From positions 372,001 through 436,000 of the forward strand of contig NZ_JARHUJ010000009.1 in the NCBI RefSeq assembly GCF_029223285.1: 64,000 nucleotides of DNA. Reading direction: 5' to 3'. Origin of the DNA: Paraflavitalea sp. CAU 1676 (GTDB taxonomy: Bacteria > Bacteroidota > Bacteroidia > Chitinophagales > Chitinophagaceae). A model generated the notes under the pieces. That model saw only the letters and a list, made by a program, of their open reading frames with translations, was not told the origin of the DNA and made no database searches. Shown piece after piece: positions 17,433 to 26,530 of the stretch (position 1 is the first letter of the stretch; each line of letters begins with the position of its first letter). Made by a program: the position numbers and the translations under genes.

Positions 17433-18467
17433 ATGTCCGATTACCAGCATTATTCCGCCGCCGATTTCCTGGCCGACGAATCGTTCGTCAACTACCTGTT
17501 GCAACAAAATGAGGCCGATACGGCAATGTGGAAAGAGCGCCTGGCAACCGGGCAGGTACAGCAGGCCGAATTACAGCGCGCTACTGAATTGTTTTTTGCC
17601 CTGCGCACGCAAAAGGCTATCCCGGTTGACAAACAGGCCGAGCAGGAAAAACTGCGCCAGTTGATCACGAGTCATAGTGCGGCTCAAAGGGATACCGGCG
17701 GCAACACCATCTCCATCACGCGGAGACGATCCGTTGCCCTGCGCTACGCCTGGCCAGCCGCAGCCGCCGTATTGCTGATACTCGGCGCTACCTGGTATTT
17801 AATGAAAGCCGGCAAAAGACCCACCAACGCGAAAGACTTTGTAGCATTTGCCGCCACCAAGAAGGACATTCAAAGAGTTACCTTGCCCGATGGCAGCGAG
17901 GTGATCCTGAATGGCAATTCCTCTATCAGCCTGGCGCCCGGCTTCAATAAGGATAAGAGAGAAATATTGCTGACGGGAACAGCCTTCTTCGAAGTAGCCC
18001 GCAATCCCGAAAAGCCGTTCACCGTTATCAGCGGAAAAGTAAGCACCACCGCTTTGGGTACATCATTTTATATACACCAGTCCTCCAATGCCGCGCCTAC
18101 CACCGTATCGCTCCTAACAGGAAAGGTACTTGTGGAAGTAGAAGGGCAACCTTCCGTTCATCTCGTACCTTATGAGCAAGGCGTATATCACCACGAACAG
18201 GAACTTGTAAAATCTACCTACGATAAGGACATGCTCATCAACTGGACCAAAGGCATGGTAGTCTTTAACAATGCCAACTGGGTACAAGTCAAGAACATTA
18301 TTGAAGAGTATTTCGATAAGAAGCTGGTCATCGACAACTATAAAAAGGACATCAGTTTCACCGGAGCTTTCAAAGCCGATCAACTGGAATCGATCTTATC
18401 ATCACTGGAATTTACCTATGATCTAAAATACACGATCAACAACCAAACCGTCAACATCGCCTTTTAA
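17433..18467 (+). CDS. FecR-family anti-sigma factor
   Basis: A 344-residue single-span inner-membrane protein. The cytoplasmic N-terminal part (1-100) would hold a sigma factor; one transmembrane segment lies near 104-124. The periplasmic FecR domain (about 145-245; VTLPDGSEVILNGNSSI, FEVARNPEKPFTVISG) is followed by a DUF4974/STN-like end (about 260-344). It receives the signal from the STN domain of the SusC encoded 26 bp downstream. No sigma gene adjoins it; the nearest is at 13516. Upstream (17290-17400) a T-run/A-run motif followed by GGCGGTAAAAACCG may hold its promoter, but I cannot fix a box. Confidence 0.93.
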   Translation: MSDYQHYSAADFLADESFVNYLLQQNEADTAMWKERLATGQVQQAELQRATELFFALRTQKAIPVDKQAEQEKLRQLITSHSAAQRDTGGNTISITRRRSVALRYAWPAAAAVLLILGATWYLMKAGKRPTNAKDFVAFAATKKDIQRVTLPDGSEVILNGNSSISLAPGFNKDKREILLTGTAFFEVARNPEKPFTVISGKVSTTALGTSFYIHQSSNAAPTTVSLLTGKVLVEVEGQPSVHLVPYEQGVYHHEQELVKSTYDKDMLINWTKGMVVFNNANWVQVKNIIEEYFDKKLVIDNYKKDISFTGAFKADQLESILSSLEFTYDLKYTINNQTVNIAF

Positions 18468-18493
18468 CCTGGCTGCTTTAAATTAAACTGCTT

Positions 18494-21400
18494 ATGAGCT
18501 ACACAACCAAACTTGTGGGCAAAGGGCTTCCTTTGCTCAAAAGCACCGCCTTGCTATTGTTTATCCTGTTGCCATTTTCAGGCATCACACAGGATAACCC
18601 AACGCTTCAGATCGGCTTTGCCGACGCTTCTGTCGAAAAGGCCTTCAGCGAGATTACCCAAAAAACAGGGGTACGTTTTGCCTACGATGCAGGCAAGGTC
18701 AATCTCACCAAAAAGATCACGCTGCAAACCGCCAGCTACAAACTCAAAGACCTGCTCGATAAAGTTTGTGCCCTCGCCGGACTCACCTACCAGTTAAAGA
18801 ACAATACCGTCACCGTTAAATCGATCGCCAACAGCAGTAATGAGATCAATACGGTATTGAAAGGGAAAGTCGTGAGCGATAGCGGTGAACCGCTCTCCTC
18901 CGTCAGCATCAGCAACCAACGGCTGAAGGTGACCGTCGTATCGGATAAGGATGGCAATTTCGAGATACCCGCCCAGGCGCAGAGCCGTCTCGTTTTTACC
19001 TCTATCGGCTATGAAGATAGAATGTACATCGTCGGATCATTGAGTGAGCCCGCCACTGTTACGCTCATCGCATCGGCCAAAAGCCTTAACGAAGTAGTGG
19101 TAACCTCGCTGGGTATCAAAAGAGAAAAGAAAGCGCTTGGCTATGCTGTGGGCGAAGTAAAAGGGGAGCAGATCGATAAAGCACGCGATCCCAACGTGAT
19201 CAATACGCTTGCAGGACGTGTACCCGGACTCATCATCAGCAATACCGCCGGTGGCCCCGGTAGTGCTGCCAAAGTATTGATCAGGGGTAACACCGATATC
19301 ACCGGCAACAACCAGCCACTGTATGTAGTGGATGGGGTGCCGATGGATAACTCCAACTACGGCGCTACGACCAATGATAAGTATGCATCGGGTTTCGATC
19401 TGGGCGATGCCATCTCTGCCATCGATCCCAACGATATAGAATCTATTTCAGTGCTGAAAGGCCCCGCCGCCTCGGCCCTCTATGGAGGCCGGGCAGGCCA
19501 CGGGGTTATTATGATCACCACCCGCAAAGGCGCCAACCGCAAAAGCCTGGGTATTGAATTAAATTCCACCGCTACATTTGAAACCCTGCTCACCCGCGCA
19601 GAAGATAACCAATACGAATACGGGCAGGGCATGAGTGGCAGCATCCCTACCAGTCAGCTTGTTTCCCGCAATACCCTCTTCTCCAACTTCGGGGCCAAGC
19701 TCGATCCCAACCTTACCATACCAGCCTTCAACGGAGGTACGGCTCCCTACGGGTTGGTCAAGAACAACATCGAGAACTTCTTCCGCACCGGTACCACCTT
19801 TGCCAATAATATCGCTATTACAGGAGGCAACGAAACCAGCACGATCCGTTTTTCCTACAGCAACCTGTACAACAACGATATCGTACCCAAGAGCTATCTC
19901 AACCGCAACACCTTCACCTTGCGTGGCACCAGTAAGATCGGTACCAAACTCAATATCGATGTACGTGCTACTTATATGAACGAGTATGTCAAGAACAGGC
20001 CCGGCCTGGCCGATGATCCCAGCAATATCGGGTTCAACTTCGTAGGGCTTGCCAACAACGTCGATCAGAAGGTGTTTGAGGAAGGCTACCAGGACCAGTT
20101 TGGCAATTACGTAGAGTGGGGTGGTGGTCAGTACCATTTGAATCCTTACTGGGTCATCAATCGCATGAGCAACATCACGCGAAAAGACAGGCTCATGAGC
20201 ATTGTGCAATTGAACTATAATCCTACGTACTGGCTCGGGATACAAGGCCGTATCAACAACGATTTTACCTATCTCGGGTTTGAGAAGTTCAGTCCGCCCA
20301 CTACGCCCGGCGCCCTCACCGGCCGGCTGGATGGTACCGATACACGCTTCTCCTTCACCTCTGCCGATCTATTGGTAACGATGAAGAAGTCGCTGGGACA
20401 TTTCGACGGAACCATCAATGTAGGCGGTAGCATGGAATTTTACCGCAACCGCGGCAGCGCCAAAGCGGGTACCAATATGGTGGTGATGGATGCTGTGGTG
20501 TTCAATAGTTTCAAAACAAATACGGTTACAGAAACCAATATCCGCAAGCGTACCAATTCATTCTACTCCACGTTTGGCCTGGGTTATCACGGTTACTTGT
20601 TCCTCGATGCCACCATCCGGCGGGATGTATCCTCGACCCTGCCGGCGGCCAATAACAGCTATTGGTACCCATCGCTGGGAGCTTCTTTTATTGTGTCGGA
20701 TGCCATACCCCATTTGAAGACCGGTTTCCTCAACTTCTTTAAAGTGCGGGCATCTGCCGCCGAAGTGGGTAACGATACCGATCCTTATCAGCTGAGTTTG
20801 AACTATGGATTGAATCCTTTGCAACCCTCCTCTGTAGTAATTGGCGGTATCGCCAATAATGCAAATCCCAATGCCGGTCTTCGGCCAACGCGTACCCGTA
20901 GCTTAGAGGCAGGCCTCGATATGAAGTTCCTCAATAACCGCCTTGGACTTGAATTCACCTGGTACACCCAAAATTCGAGAGACCAGATCAACTATGTCAA
21001 TATACCCTTCTCCGCCGGATTTGCATCGCGTGTCATCAATGCCGGTACCATCTCCAATACAGGGGTTGAGATACTGGTAACCGGCAAACCGGTTGTTACA
21101 AAGAACTTTACCTGGGAGGTAGCAGCCAATGCGGCCCACAACAAGAACGTGGTGAAGTCGCTCGCCGAAGGCGTTGCATTCATCACACTGTCTGATGCAC
21201 GCTGGCTGGGCATCTCTGTGATTGCCGAACCCAATCTGCCTTATGGCACCATGTTGGGCTATGATTATCAGCGTACACCCGATGGGCAAACCATCCTCGA
21301 TCCCACCACCCTGCATCCCCTGGCCAGCGATGAGCGCACATCTGTAGGTAAGGGTACCTGGGATTGGACAGGTGGCCTCACCAATACCTTCCGCTATAAG

Positions 21401-21985
21401 AACGTGTCCCTCACCGCTGTGATCGATGTGAAGACAGGGGCCGATCTCTTTTCCATGACCAATCTCTTTGCTGTAACCCGCGGTCAGCACAAGATGACGC
21501 TCGCCGGCCGGCAGGAGTGGATACAGTCGGAAGAAGCAAGACTGGCAGCCAATAAAACACCGGAAGAGTGGCTCGCTTCCGGCAATGCAAAAGGATATGT
21601 ACCGCAGGGAGTAGTGCAAACCGGTACCGACCCGCAAGGCAAACCGATGTATACGGCCAACACGAAACCCGTTGATCCCAATACGTACTGGCCACAGTAT
21701 TATGGCGATGATAAAGGGATTGCAGCGCCATTCATCTATGATGCAACCTATGTAAAGTTGCGCGAGATCGTACTGTCCTACAACCTGCCCGCCCGCCTGG
21801 TACGCAAGATCAGTGCACAGGGGATCTCCTTATCGGTCGTGAGCCGCAACCCCTTCATCATTCATAAGAAGGTGCCCAACGTAGATCCGGATTCCAATTA
21901 TAATAATGGAAACGGTCAGGGCCTGGAGTATGGATCATTGCCCGGCAGAAGAAGCTGGGGTTTTAACCTCAATATTAAGTTCTAA
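18494..21985 (+). CDS. SusC/RagA-type TonB-dependent transporter with STN signalling domain
   Basis: A 1163-residue outer-membrane transporter for oligosaccharides. Order: signal peptide (about 1-32), STN domain (about 36-112; LQIGFADASVEKAFSEI), CarboxypepD_reg-like domain (about 123-200), TonB-box region with LNEVVVTSLG, plug domain (about 215-340; GRVPGLIISN, LYVVDGVPMDN, IESISVLKGPAASALYG) and a 22-strand barrel ending in an aromatic F residue (LNIKF). The STN domain is the part that speaks to FecR, so the protein is both transporter and receptor. It forms the import complex with the SusD encoded 30 bp downstream. Confidence 0.96.
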   Translation: MSYTTKLVGKGLPLLKSTALLLFILLPFSGITQDNPTLQIGFADASVEKAFSEITQKTGVRFAYDAGKVNLTKKITLQTASYKLKDLLDKVCALAGLTYQLKNNTVTVKSIANSSNEINTVLKGKVVSDSGEPLSSVSISNQRLKVTVVSDKDGNFEIPAQAQSRLVFTSIGYEDRMYIVGSLSEPATVTLIASAKSLNEVVVTSLGIKREKKALGYAVGEVKGEQIDKARDPNVINTLAGRVPGLIISNTAGGPGSAAKVLIRGNTDITGNNQPLYVVDGVPMDNSNYGATTNDKYASGFDLGDAISAIDPNDIESISVLKGPAASALYGGRAGHGVIMITTRKGANRKSLGIELNSTATFETLLTRAEDNQYEYGQGMSGSIPTSQLVSRNTLFSNFGAKLDPNLTIPAFNGGTAPYGLVKNNIENFFRTGTTFANNIAITGGNETSTIRFSYSNLYNNDIVPKSYLNRNTFTLRGTSKIGTKLNIDVRATYMNEYVKNRPGLADDPSNIGFNFVGLANNVDQKVFEEGYQDQFGNYVEWGGGQYHLNPYWVINRMSNITRKDRLMSIVQLNYNPTYWLGIQGRINNDFTYLGFEKFSPPTTPGALTGRLDGTDTRFSFTSADLLVTMKKSLGHFDGTINVGGSMEFYRNRGSAKAGTNMVVMDAVVFNSFKTNTVTETNIRKRTNSFYSTFGLGYHGYLFLDATIRRDVSSTLPAANNSYWYPSLGASFIVSDAIPHLKTGFLNFFKVRASAAEVGNDTDPYQLSLNYGLNPLQPSSVVIGGIANNANPNAGLRPTRTRSLEAGLDMKFLNNRLGLEFTWYTQNSRDQINYVNIPFSAGFASRVINAGTISNTGVEILVTGKPVVTKNFTWEVAANAAHNKNVVKSLAEGVAFITLSDARWLGISVIAEPNLPYGTMLGYDYQRTPDGQTILDPTTLHPLASDERTSVGKGTWDWTGGLTNTFRYKNVSLTAVIDVKTGADLFSMTNLFAVTRGQHKMTLAGRQEWIQSEEARLAANKTPEEWLASGNAKGYVPQGVVQTGTDPQGKPMYTANTKPVDPNTYWPQYYGDDKGIAAPFIYDATYVKLREIVLSYNLPARLVRKISAQGISLSVVSRNPFIIHKKVPNVDPDSNYNNGNGQGLEYGSLPGRRSWGFNLNIKF

Positions 21986-22015
21986 ACCAACCTACCCAAT
22001 ACCAATTTAACTGTT

Positions 22016-23596
22016 ATGAAAAAGTATATCTGTTTAATAGGTCTTGCAGGGCTGTTGGTGACATCCTGTAAGAAGTTTGGCGATATCAATACAGATCCCA
22101 CCAAATCCTCCAATCTAGATCCGGCCATACAATTGGGTTATACGCAGCAAAAGTTCTCCGGCGACCTCAACGTGCAGGAACGGCTGGGCGTGATCCTCAC
22201 CATGCCCCTCGCCAGCCATATCGGCGGGGCCTGGGCCAATCAATACGGACAGTTCTATGTAAAGCAGGAGCGCTACGCGTCTTTGTTGTGGGAGGATAAC
22301 TTTGTGAACGAGATCAAGAATATACTCGATGCGGAAGAGCGTACCCGTAACCAGGCCAACGCTAAAAACCTCAACGGCATGTGCCGGGTGATGAAAGTAT
22401 ACCTCTTCGCCCGCCTCACCGACCTGTATGGCGATATTCCTTACACCGAAGCATCGGCCGCTTATTCCAAGGGGAAGTCGGCTCCCAAATACGACAAGCA
22501 GGAAGATATCTATACCGATTTCTTCAAACAGCTCGATACCGCCATGGTGCGCTTCAATGAAGGGCAGGATGTGGTGAACAACGATGCTTTTTACAAAGGC
22601 AGCGTAGCCAAGTGGAAAAAATTTGCTTCATCGCTCCGTCTGCGCCTGGCACTTCGCATCGCCAAACGCAATACTGCCAAAGCAAAAGAAGAGATACAGA
22701 AAGCCTATACAGCCGGCGTCATCAATGTGGCCGATGACAATTGCATCATGCGCCATGATAATGTGCAGAACGATTACTCCGACCTGCGGGGAAATGGTCT
22801 TTCGGCAGCCCTCAACCAGGGCGACTTTGTATACTACCGCCTCAACCAGGCGTTTGTTGCCCACCTGCAGAATACGAATGATCCGCGGTTGTATGTGATT
22901 GCGCGCAACTACCTCGATAAAGCCTTTAAGCCCTTCGAGCGGGTGGATATCACTGAGCAGGTGAAGGCGCAGGTAGGATCTTTTGGCGTGCGCCCGGCCG
23001 ATTTTATCTGGGACAACTGGCAGAATACCATCTACGTCAATACGCCCGATGCCCAAAACGTACCGGTATCCAACAACGAGCAGTTCATACAAACGGCCAA
23101 CTGGCTCATTGCTCCCAATGCGCCTTTCGTGCACCTGGGGTATGCCGAGACCGAGTTACTGCTCGCCGATGCATCCATCAGGCTGAATATTACACTGGGT
23201 GTTACAGCAGCCGAACACTACAAGAACGGTATCACAGCGGCTTGTAAGCAACTGGGATTATATACCGGCGCACCAGCCATCAGCGATGCACAGATCAACC
23301 AGTTTATTGCGGATAACGGCCTGGCGCCGGGTAAAGAGTTGCAGATCATCAATACGCAATTGTGGGTGTTGTATTTCCTGAATGGTCCCGAAGCCTATGC
23401 CAATATACGCAGGAGTGGATTTCCCGTGTTGCCATCGGGTTTCAAAAGCGGTTATTCCGACGCTCAGCAAATGCCCCGGCGTCTCGAATATCCCATCTCC
23501 GAAAAATCGCTCAATGCCACCAATGCCAACGATGCCATTGGCCGCATGGGCGGCAAAGACGATTGGAACAACCGGGTATGGTGGGATATGCCCTGA
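22016..23596 (+). CDS. SusD/RagB-type surface glycan-binding lipoprotein
   Basis: A 526-residue lipoprotein: lipobox VTSC with Cys18, followed by KKFGDINTDP, as in many SusD-like proteins. The fold is the TPR-rich SusD type (SusD/RagB or SusD-like_2 class), e.g. the RVMKVYLFARLTDLYGDIPYTEA segment near 123-143 and a C-terminal RRLEYPISEKSLNATN close. It would lid the SusC barrel at 18494-21985 on the cell surface and capture the released oligosaccharides. The following GH18-like gene starts 46 bp later, so the operon continues. Confidence 0.95.
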   Translation: MKKYICLIGLAGLLVTSCKKFGDINTDPTKSSNLDPAIQLGYTQQKFSGDLNVQERLGVILTMPLASHIGGAWANQYGQFYVKQERYASLLWEDNFVNEIKNILDAEERTRNQANAKNLNGMCRVMKVYLFARLTDLYGDIPYTEASAAYSKGKSAPKYDKQEDIYTDFFKQLDTAMVRFNEGQDVVNNDAFYKGSVAKWKKFASSLRLRLALRIAKRNTAKAKEEIQKAYTAGVINVADDNCIMRHDNVQNDYSDLRGNGLSAALNQGDFVYYRLNQAFVAHLQNTNDPRLYVIARNYLDKAFKPFERVDITEQVKAQVGSFGVRPADFIWDNWQNTIYVNTPDAQNVPVSNNEQFIQTANWLIAPNAPFVHLGYAETELLLADASIRLNITLGVTAAEHYKNGITAACKQLGLYTGAPAISDAQINQFIADNGLAPGKELQIINTQLWVLYFLNGPEAYANIRRSGFPVLPSGFKSGYSDAQQMPRRLEYPISEKSLNATNANDAIGRMGGKDDWNNRVWWDMP

Positions 23597-23642
23597 TCCC
23601 GGCTACCACCCCACGTATTAGAAAAACATCAACCCAACAACT

Positions 23643-25004
23643 ATGCGTATCATACAACATAAAAGACTCACCATATACCTGACACTGATCGTGATGATCG
23701 GTTGTGTAGCCGCGCTGGCTGCCTGTAACAAAGACATTGCCGATGACCCTGAATTTGGCCCCGCTGATTTTCCCCGTATATTTTATGCCCAGGGGAATTT
23801 TCCGCAAGCCATTATCCTTAACCAGGGGGAAACAGCCAAATATGGTGGTATCACCTATTCTCCAGCGGGCAAGGTGAAGATCAGCTGGAAGGTGAATGAG
23901 GAAGTGAAATCGAGCGATACTACATTCAACTTCACACCCACTGCAGGCGGCGAGTATAATATTAAGCTTGAAGTGGAATTGAACGGCAATATCTCTACCC
24001 GCAGCTCACAGGTGATCGTAAAACCTGCCACCTATATGCGTAAGAATTTCAACAAGGTGGTGATGGGGTATCTCAGTATCGATGGTACGGGACCCGATGT
24101 GAAGTGGAATTACATAACGCACCTGGCCGCCCAGGTGGGTAAAGTAACCTCGGATGGCGCCCTCGATATCACCAGGGGCAATGCCAATCAATTGGCGGAT
24201 GAACTGGTGGCGCGTGGGCATATACGGGGCTTACCCGTATTGCTGACCCTGTTTGGTCGCCTGTCGCCGGTGGATGGATGGGCTTTGTATGAAAGCGACG
24301 ATATGGGAACGGCGTTGCGGGATGCTGCCAAACGTGCTGCCCTCGTAACACAGGTAAAGAATTATGTGGTGGCCCGCAAGATGGATGGCGTAGATGTGAT
24401 GATGACCGATTTCAACGGTTCTCCCAACTATAGTGCTAACCTGGCGGCGCTGGGTTTGTTTGTAAAAGAATTGCGTACGGCATTGCCGGCCGATGCTATC
24501 ATTACCATTACAGCCGGTGCAGGCTGGCAGCATTGGGAGTACCCGGATCTTTCACCGGTAGATTGGGTGAATGTGCGCGCCTTTGAAGATGGTGTGCATG
24601 TGGGGCCTGGCGCACCGGTGGGACAGGCTTCTTCATTAGACTTCATGAAAACGGCCGCCAATATATGGGCGCAATTCCATGTACCTGCTTCGAAAGTAGT
24701 AGTAGGATTCCCGGCCTTCGGATTGCGTTACAATGAGCTGGATGCAAATGGTAACTGCGCAGGCTGGAGTGCCTATGACTATATATCCTATAAAGGCATA
24801 CTCGCGATCGATGCAACCGCCGACACCAAAGAAAAAATCACTGCGTCCAAAGGTGTTTACTACAATGGCGTACCGCTGATCAAACAGAAAGCAGAGTTCA
24901 TTAAAACGAGTGCCTATAAGGGCATGTATGGCTGGTACATCGATGGCGATGCAGCCGATACCTCGAAATCCCTGTTCCGTAATGTATTCAGAATCTTGAA
25001 TTAA
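23643..25004 (+). CDS. GH18-like surface lipoprotein with degenerate active site
   Basis: A 453-residue lipoprotein (lipobox ALAAC, Cys28). Residues 50-127 look like a PKD/Ig-like beta domain (ISWKVNEEVKSSDTTFNF), and 137-450 are a GH18 TIM barrel (VVMGYLSIDG, HLAAQVGKV, VVVGFPAFGLRYN). The GH18 catalytic signature DGxDxDxE is here DGVDVMMT (248-255): the two outer aspartates remain but the third acidic residue is Met253 and the catalytic Glu position is Thr255. Chitinase chemistry through substrate-assisted catalysis is therefore not expected. It may be a surface glycan-binding protein of the locus. The next gene encodes an apparently active GH18. Confidence 0.88.
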   Translation: MRIIQHKRLTIYLTLIVMIGCVAALAACNKDIADDPEFGPADFPRIFYAQGNFPQAIILNQGETAKYGGITYSPAGKVKISWKVNEEVKSSDTTFNFTPTAGGEYNIKLEVELNGNISTRSSQVIVKPATYMRKNFNKVVMGYLSIDGTGPDVKWNYITHLAAQVGKVTSDGALDITRGNANQLADELVARGHIRGLPVLLTLFGRLSPVDGWALYESDDMGTALRDAAKRAALVTQVKNYVVARKMDGVDVMMTDFNGSPNYSANLAALGLFVKELRTALPADAIITITAGAGWQHWEYPDLSPVDWVNVRAFEDGVHVGPGAPVGQASSLDFMKTAANIWAQFHVPASKVVVGFPAFGLRYNELDANGNCAGWSAYDYISYKGILAIDATADTKEKITASKGVYYNGVPLIKQKAEFIKTSAYKGMYGWYIDGDAADTSKSLFRNVFRILN

Positions 25005-25020
25005 TCAGGTGAACGACTTC

Positions 25021-25983
25021 ATGCGACCGATTTATACCATAGCCTTCCTTTTGCTGATAGGTTGTACAAAAAGTACAGCCCAGCCCGAATCATTCATGGT
25101 GGGCGGTTACGTGCCTTCCTGGACCAACGGCTCCACCATCGATTACAGCAAGCTGACGCACGTATTCTTCGCTTTTCTCAAGGCGAAGTCCGACGGCAGC
25201 TTGCTGCCTTTTGGTCCACAGGAACAGGCTGCATTCGATAAGTTCAAAACGCGTGCAGCGGGAAAGCAGCGCTTCATTAGCCTGGGTGGCGGAGGGGATG
25301 AAACCTTGCCGGCCATGGCCGCCACCGAAGAAGGGCGGACCAGGTTTGCGGCGGCCTGTGTGCAGTTTTGTATCGACAATGAATTGCAAGGGGCAGATAT
25401 GGATTGGGAGATGATCCGCGACAATACCAATGCAGCCAATTTTGAAGCGTTGATGAAGGTGATGTCGGAACAATTACATGCAAAGAAGCTACAGCTGGTG
25501 GCTACTGTGGCGCATGGTTGGGGTGGGGAGTATTATAGTGCGAAGTCATTGAAGTATGCCGATTGGATCCAGTTGATGGTGTATGACCAGGCGGGTTCCT
25601 GGGCCGATAGTCCTTATGGTAACCATGCTACCTTTCAGCATGTGATCGATGCCGTGGATTTCTGGAAGCGCAAAGGCTATACGAAAACGGCCAATATGGT
25701 GATCGGACTGCCTTTTTATGGCTATAAGTTTAAGAGCGCTACCGGCGGACTCGGCGAACAGGTAGGCTACAACACCATCGTAAACTGGTTTCCTTTTCTC
25801 ACCAATGAAACCAACGAACACAACCTGGTGGTATTTAATGGTCCGGCCCTCATCAAAGAGAAAACGGTCTACGCGAAACGCAAGGGCTTCAAGGGTGTCA
25901 TGATCTGGGAGATGACACAGGATGTGCCCTCAGATCAGCCTAAGTCATTGTTGAAAGCGATAGAGGAGGGGGTGAAGGAGTAG
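25021..25983 (+). CDS. GH18 glycoside hydrolase (chitinase or endo-N-acetylglucosaminidase type)
   Basis: I choose ATG 25021 over the GTG at 25009, giving 320 residues and a short lipoprotein signal (LLIGC). One GH18 barrel fills the protein: FMVGGYVPSW at the start, KLTHVFFAFL, RFISLGGGGD and the signature QGADMDWE, with the catalytic acid Glu130 and both central aspartates (the first position is Gln instead of Asp). LMVYDQAGSW and GVMIWEMTQD close the barrel. The family cuts beta-1,4-linked GlcNAc in chitin or in the core of N-glycans. It ends the operon started by FecR or SusC and probably generates the oligosaccharides imported by SusC/SusD. Confidence 0.93.
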   Translation: MRPIYTIAFLLLIGCTKSTAQPESFMVGGYVPSWTNGSTIDYSKLTHVFFAFLKAKSDGSLLPFGPQEQAAFDKFKTRAAGKQRFISLGGGGDETLPAMAATEEGRTRFAAACVQFCIDNELQGADMDWEMIRDNTNAANFEALMKVMSEQLHAKKLQLVATVAHGWGGEYYSAKSLKYADWIQLMVYDQAGSWADSPYGNHATFQHVIDAVDFWKRKGYTKTANMVIGLPFYGYKFKSATGGLGEQVGYNTIVNWFPFLTNETNEHNLVVFNGPALIKEKTVYAKRKGFKGVMIWEMTQDVPSDQPKSLLKAIEEGVKE

Positions 25984-26010
25984 GAACCCGTTTTTCCGAT
26001 ATTATCCTGC

Positions 26011-26487
26011 CTATGGTTCTTCTATTTCCAGTCTTATACAAGAGATGATTATCTTTTTTTCCGAAGCTACTTTTTTGCCTTCGCAAATAGCAGGTACCCA
26101 CTTGGGCATCGACTTGATGATCTGAATAAAATGTTTGTCGAGCGGGGAGTAATCGGAAGTGTCACTCTTGTTGGTGATTTTTGGGCCAATGATACGACCA
26201 TCTGTGTCTACTATACAAGTAGCCGATACGGAAGTTTGTAGGTCTTCATTGTCGATCATTTCCTGTGGATATTTCAAATGCTTATTCAGGTATCGTTGCC
26301 AGGCCGCCGATCCTCCCTCATATTCTGCCTCGATCTCAACCTGAGTGTATACGTTCTTTTTAAGTGTTTTGTGATAATAAAACGGACACGCGGGTTTTTC
26401 GACTTCCCCTGCCTGCGCAATCCCTCTGTCCTGGGAAAATGCCAGGCAGAATATTGGTAGCACCCATATGAAATACCGTTGAAGCAT
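26011..26487 (-). CDS. TonB C-terminal domain protein
   Basis: A 158-residue protein with a signal-like hydrophobic N terminus (about 5-24) and a C-terminal TonB domain (about 60-155; WQRYLNKHLKYPQEM, ATCIVDTDGRIIGPKI, SMPKWVPAICEGKKV). Full TonB proteins have an inner-membrane anchor and a proline-rich spacer; the spacer is absent here. It is either a short energy transducer-like protein or a free periplasmic TonB-C protein, a class common in Bacteroidota. It stands alone, convergent with the GH18 operon. Confidence 0.85.
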   Translation of the reverse strand: MLQRYFIWVLPIFCLAFSQDRGIAQAGEVEKPACPFYYHKTLKKNVYTQVEIEAEYEGGSAAWQRYLNKHLKYPQEMIDNEDLQTSVSATCIVDTDGRIIGPKITNKSDTSDYSPLDKHFIQIIKSMPKWVPAICEGKKVASEKKIIISCIRLEIEEP

Positions 26488-26530
26488 ATCGCAAAGTAAA
26501 CTTTCTTCCCTGTTCCTGCAAACTCTTCCT

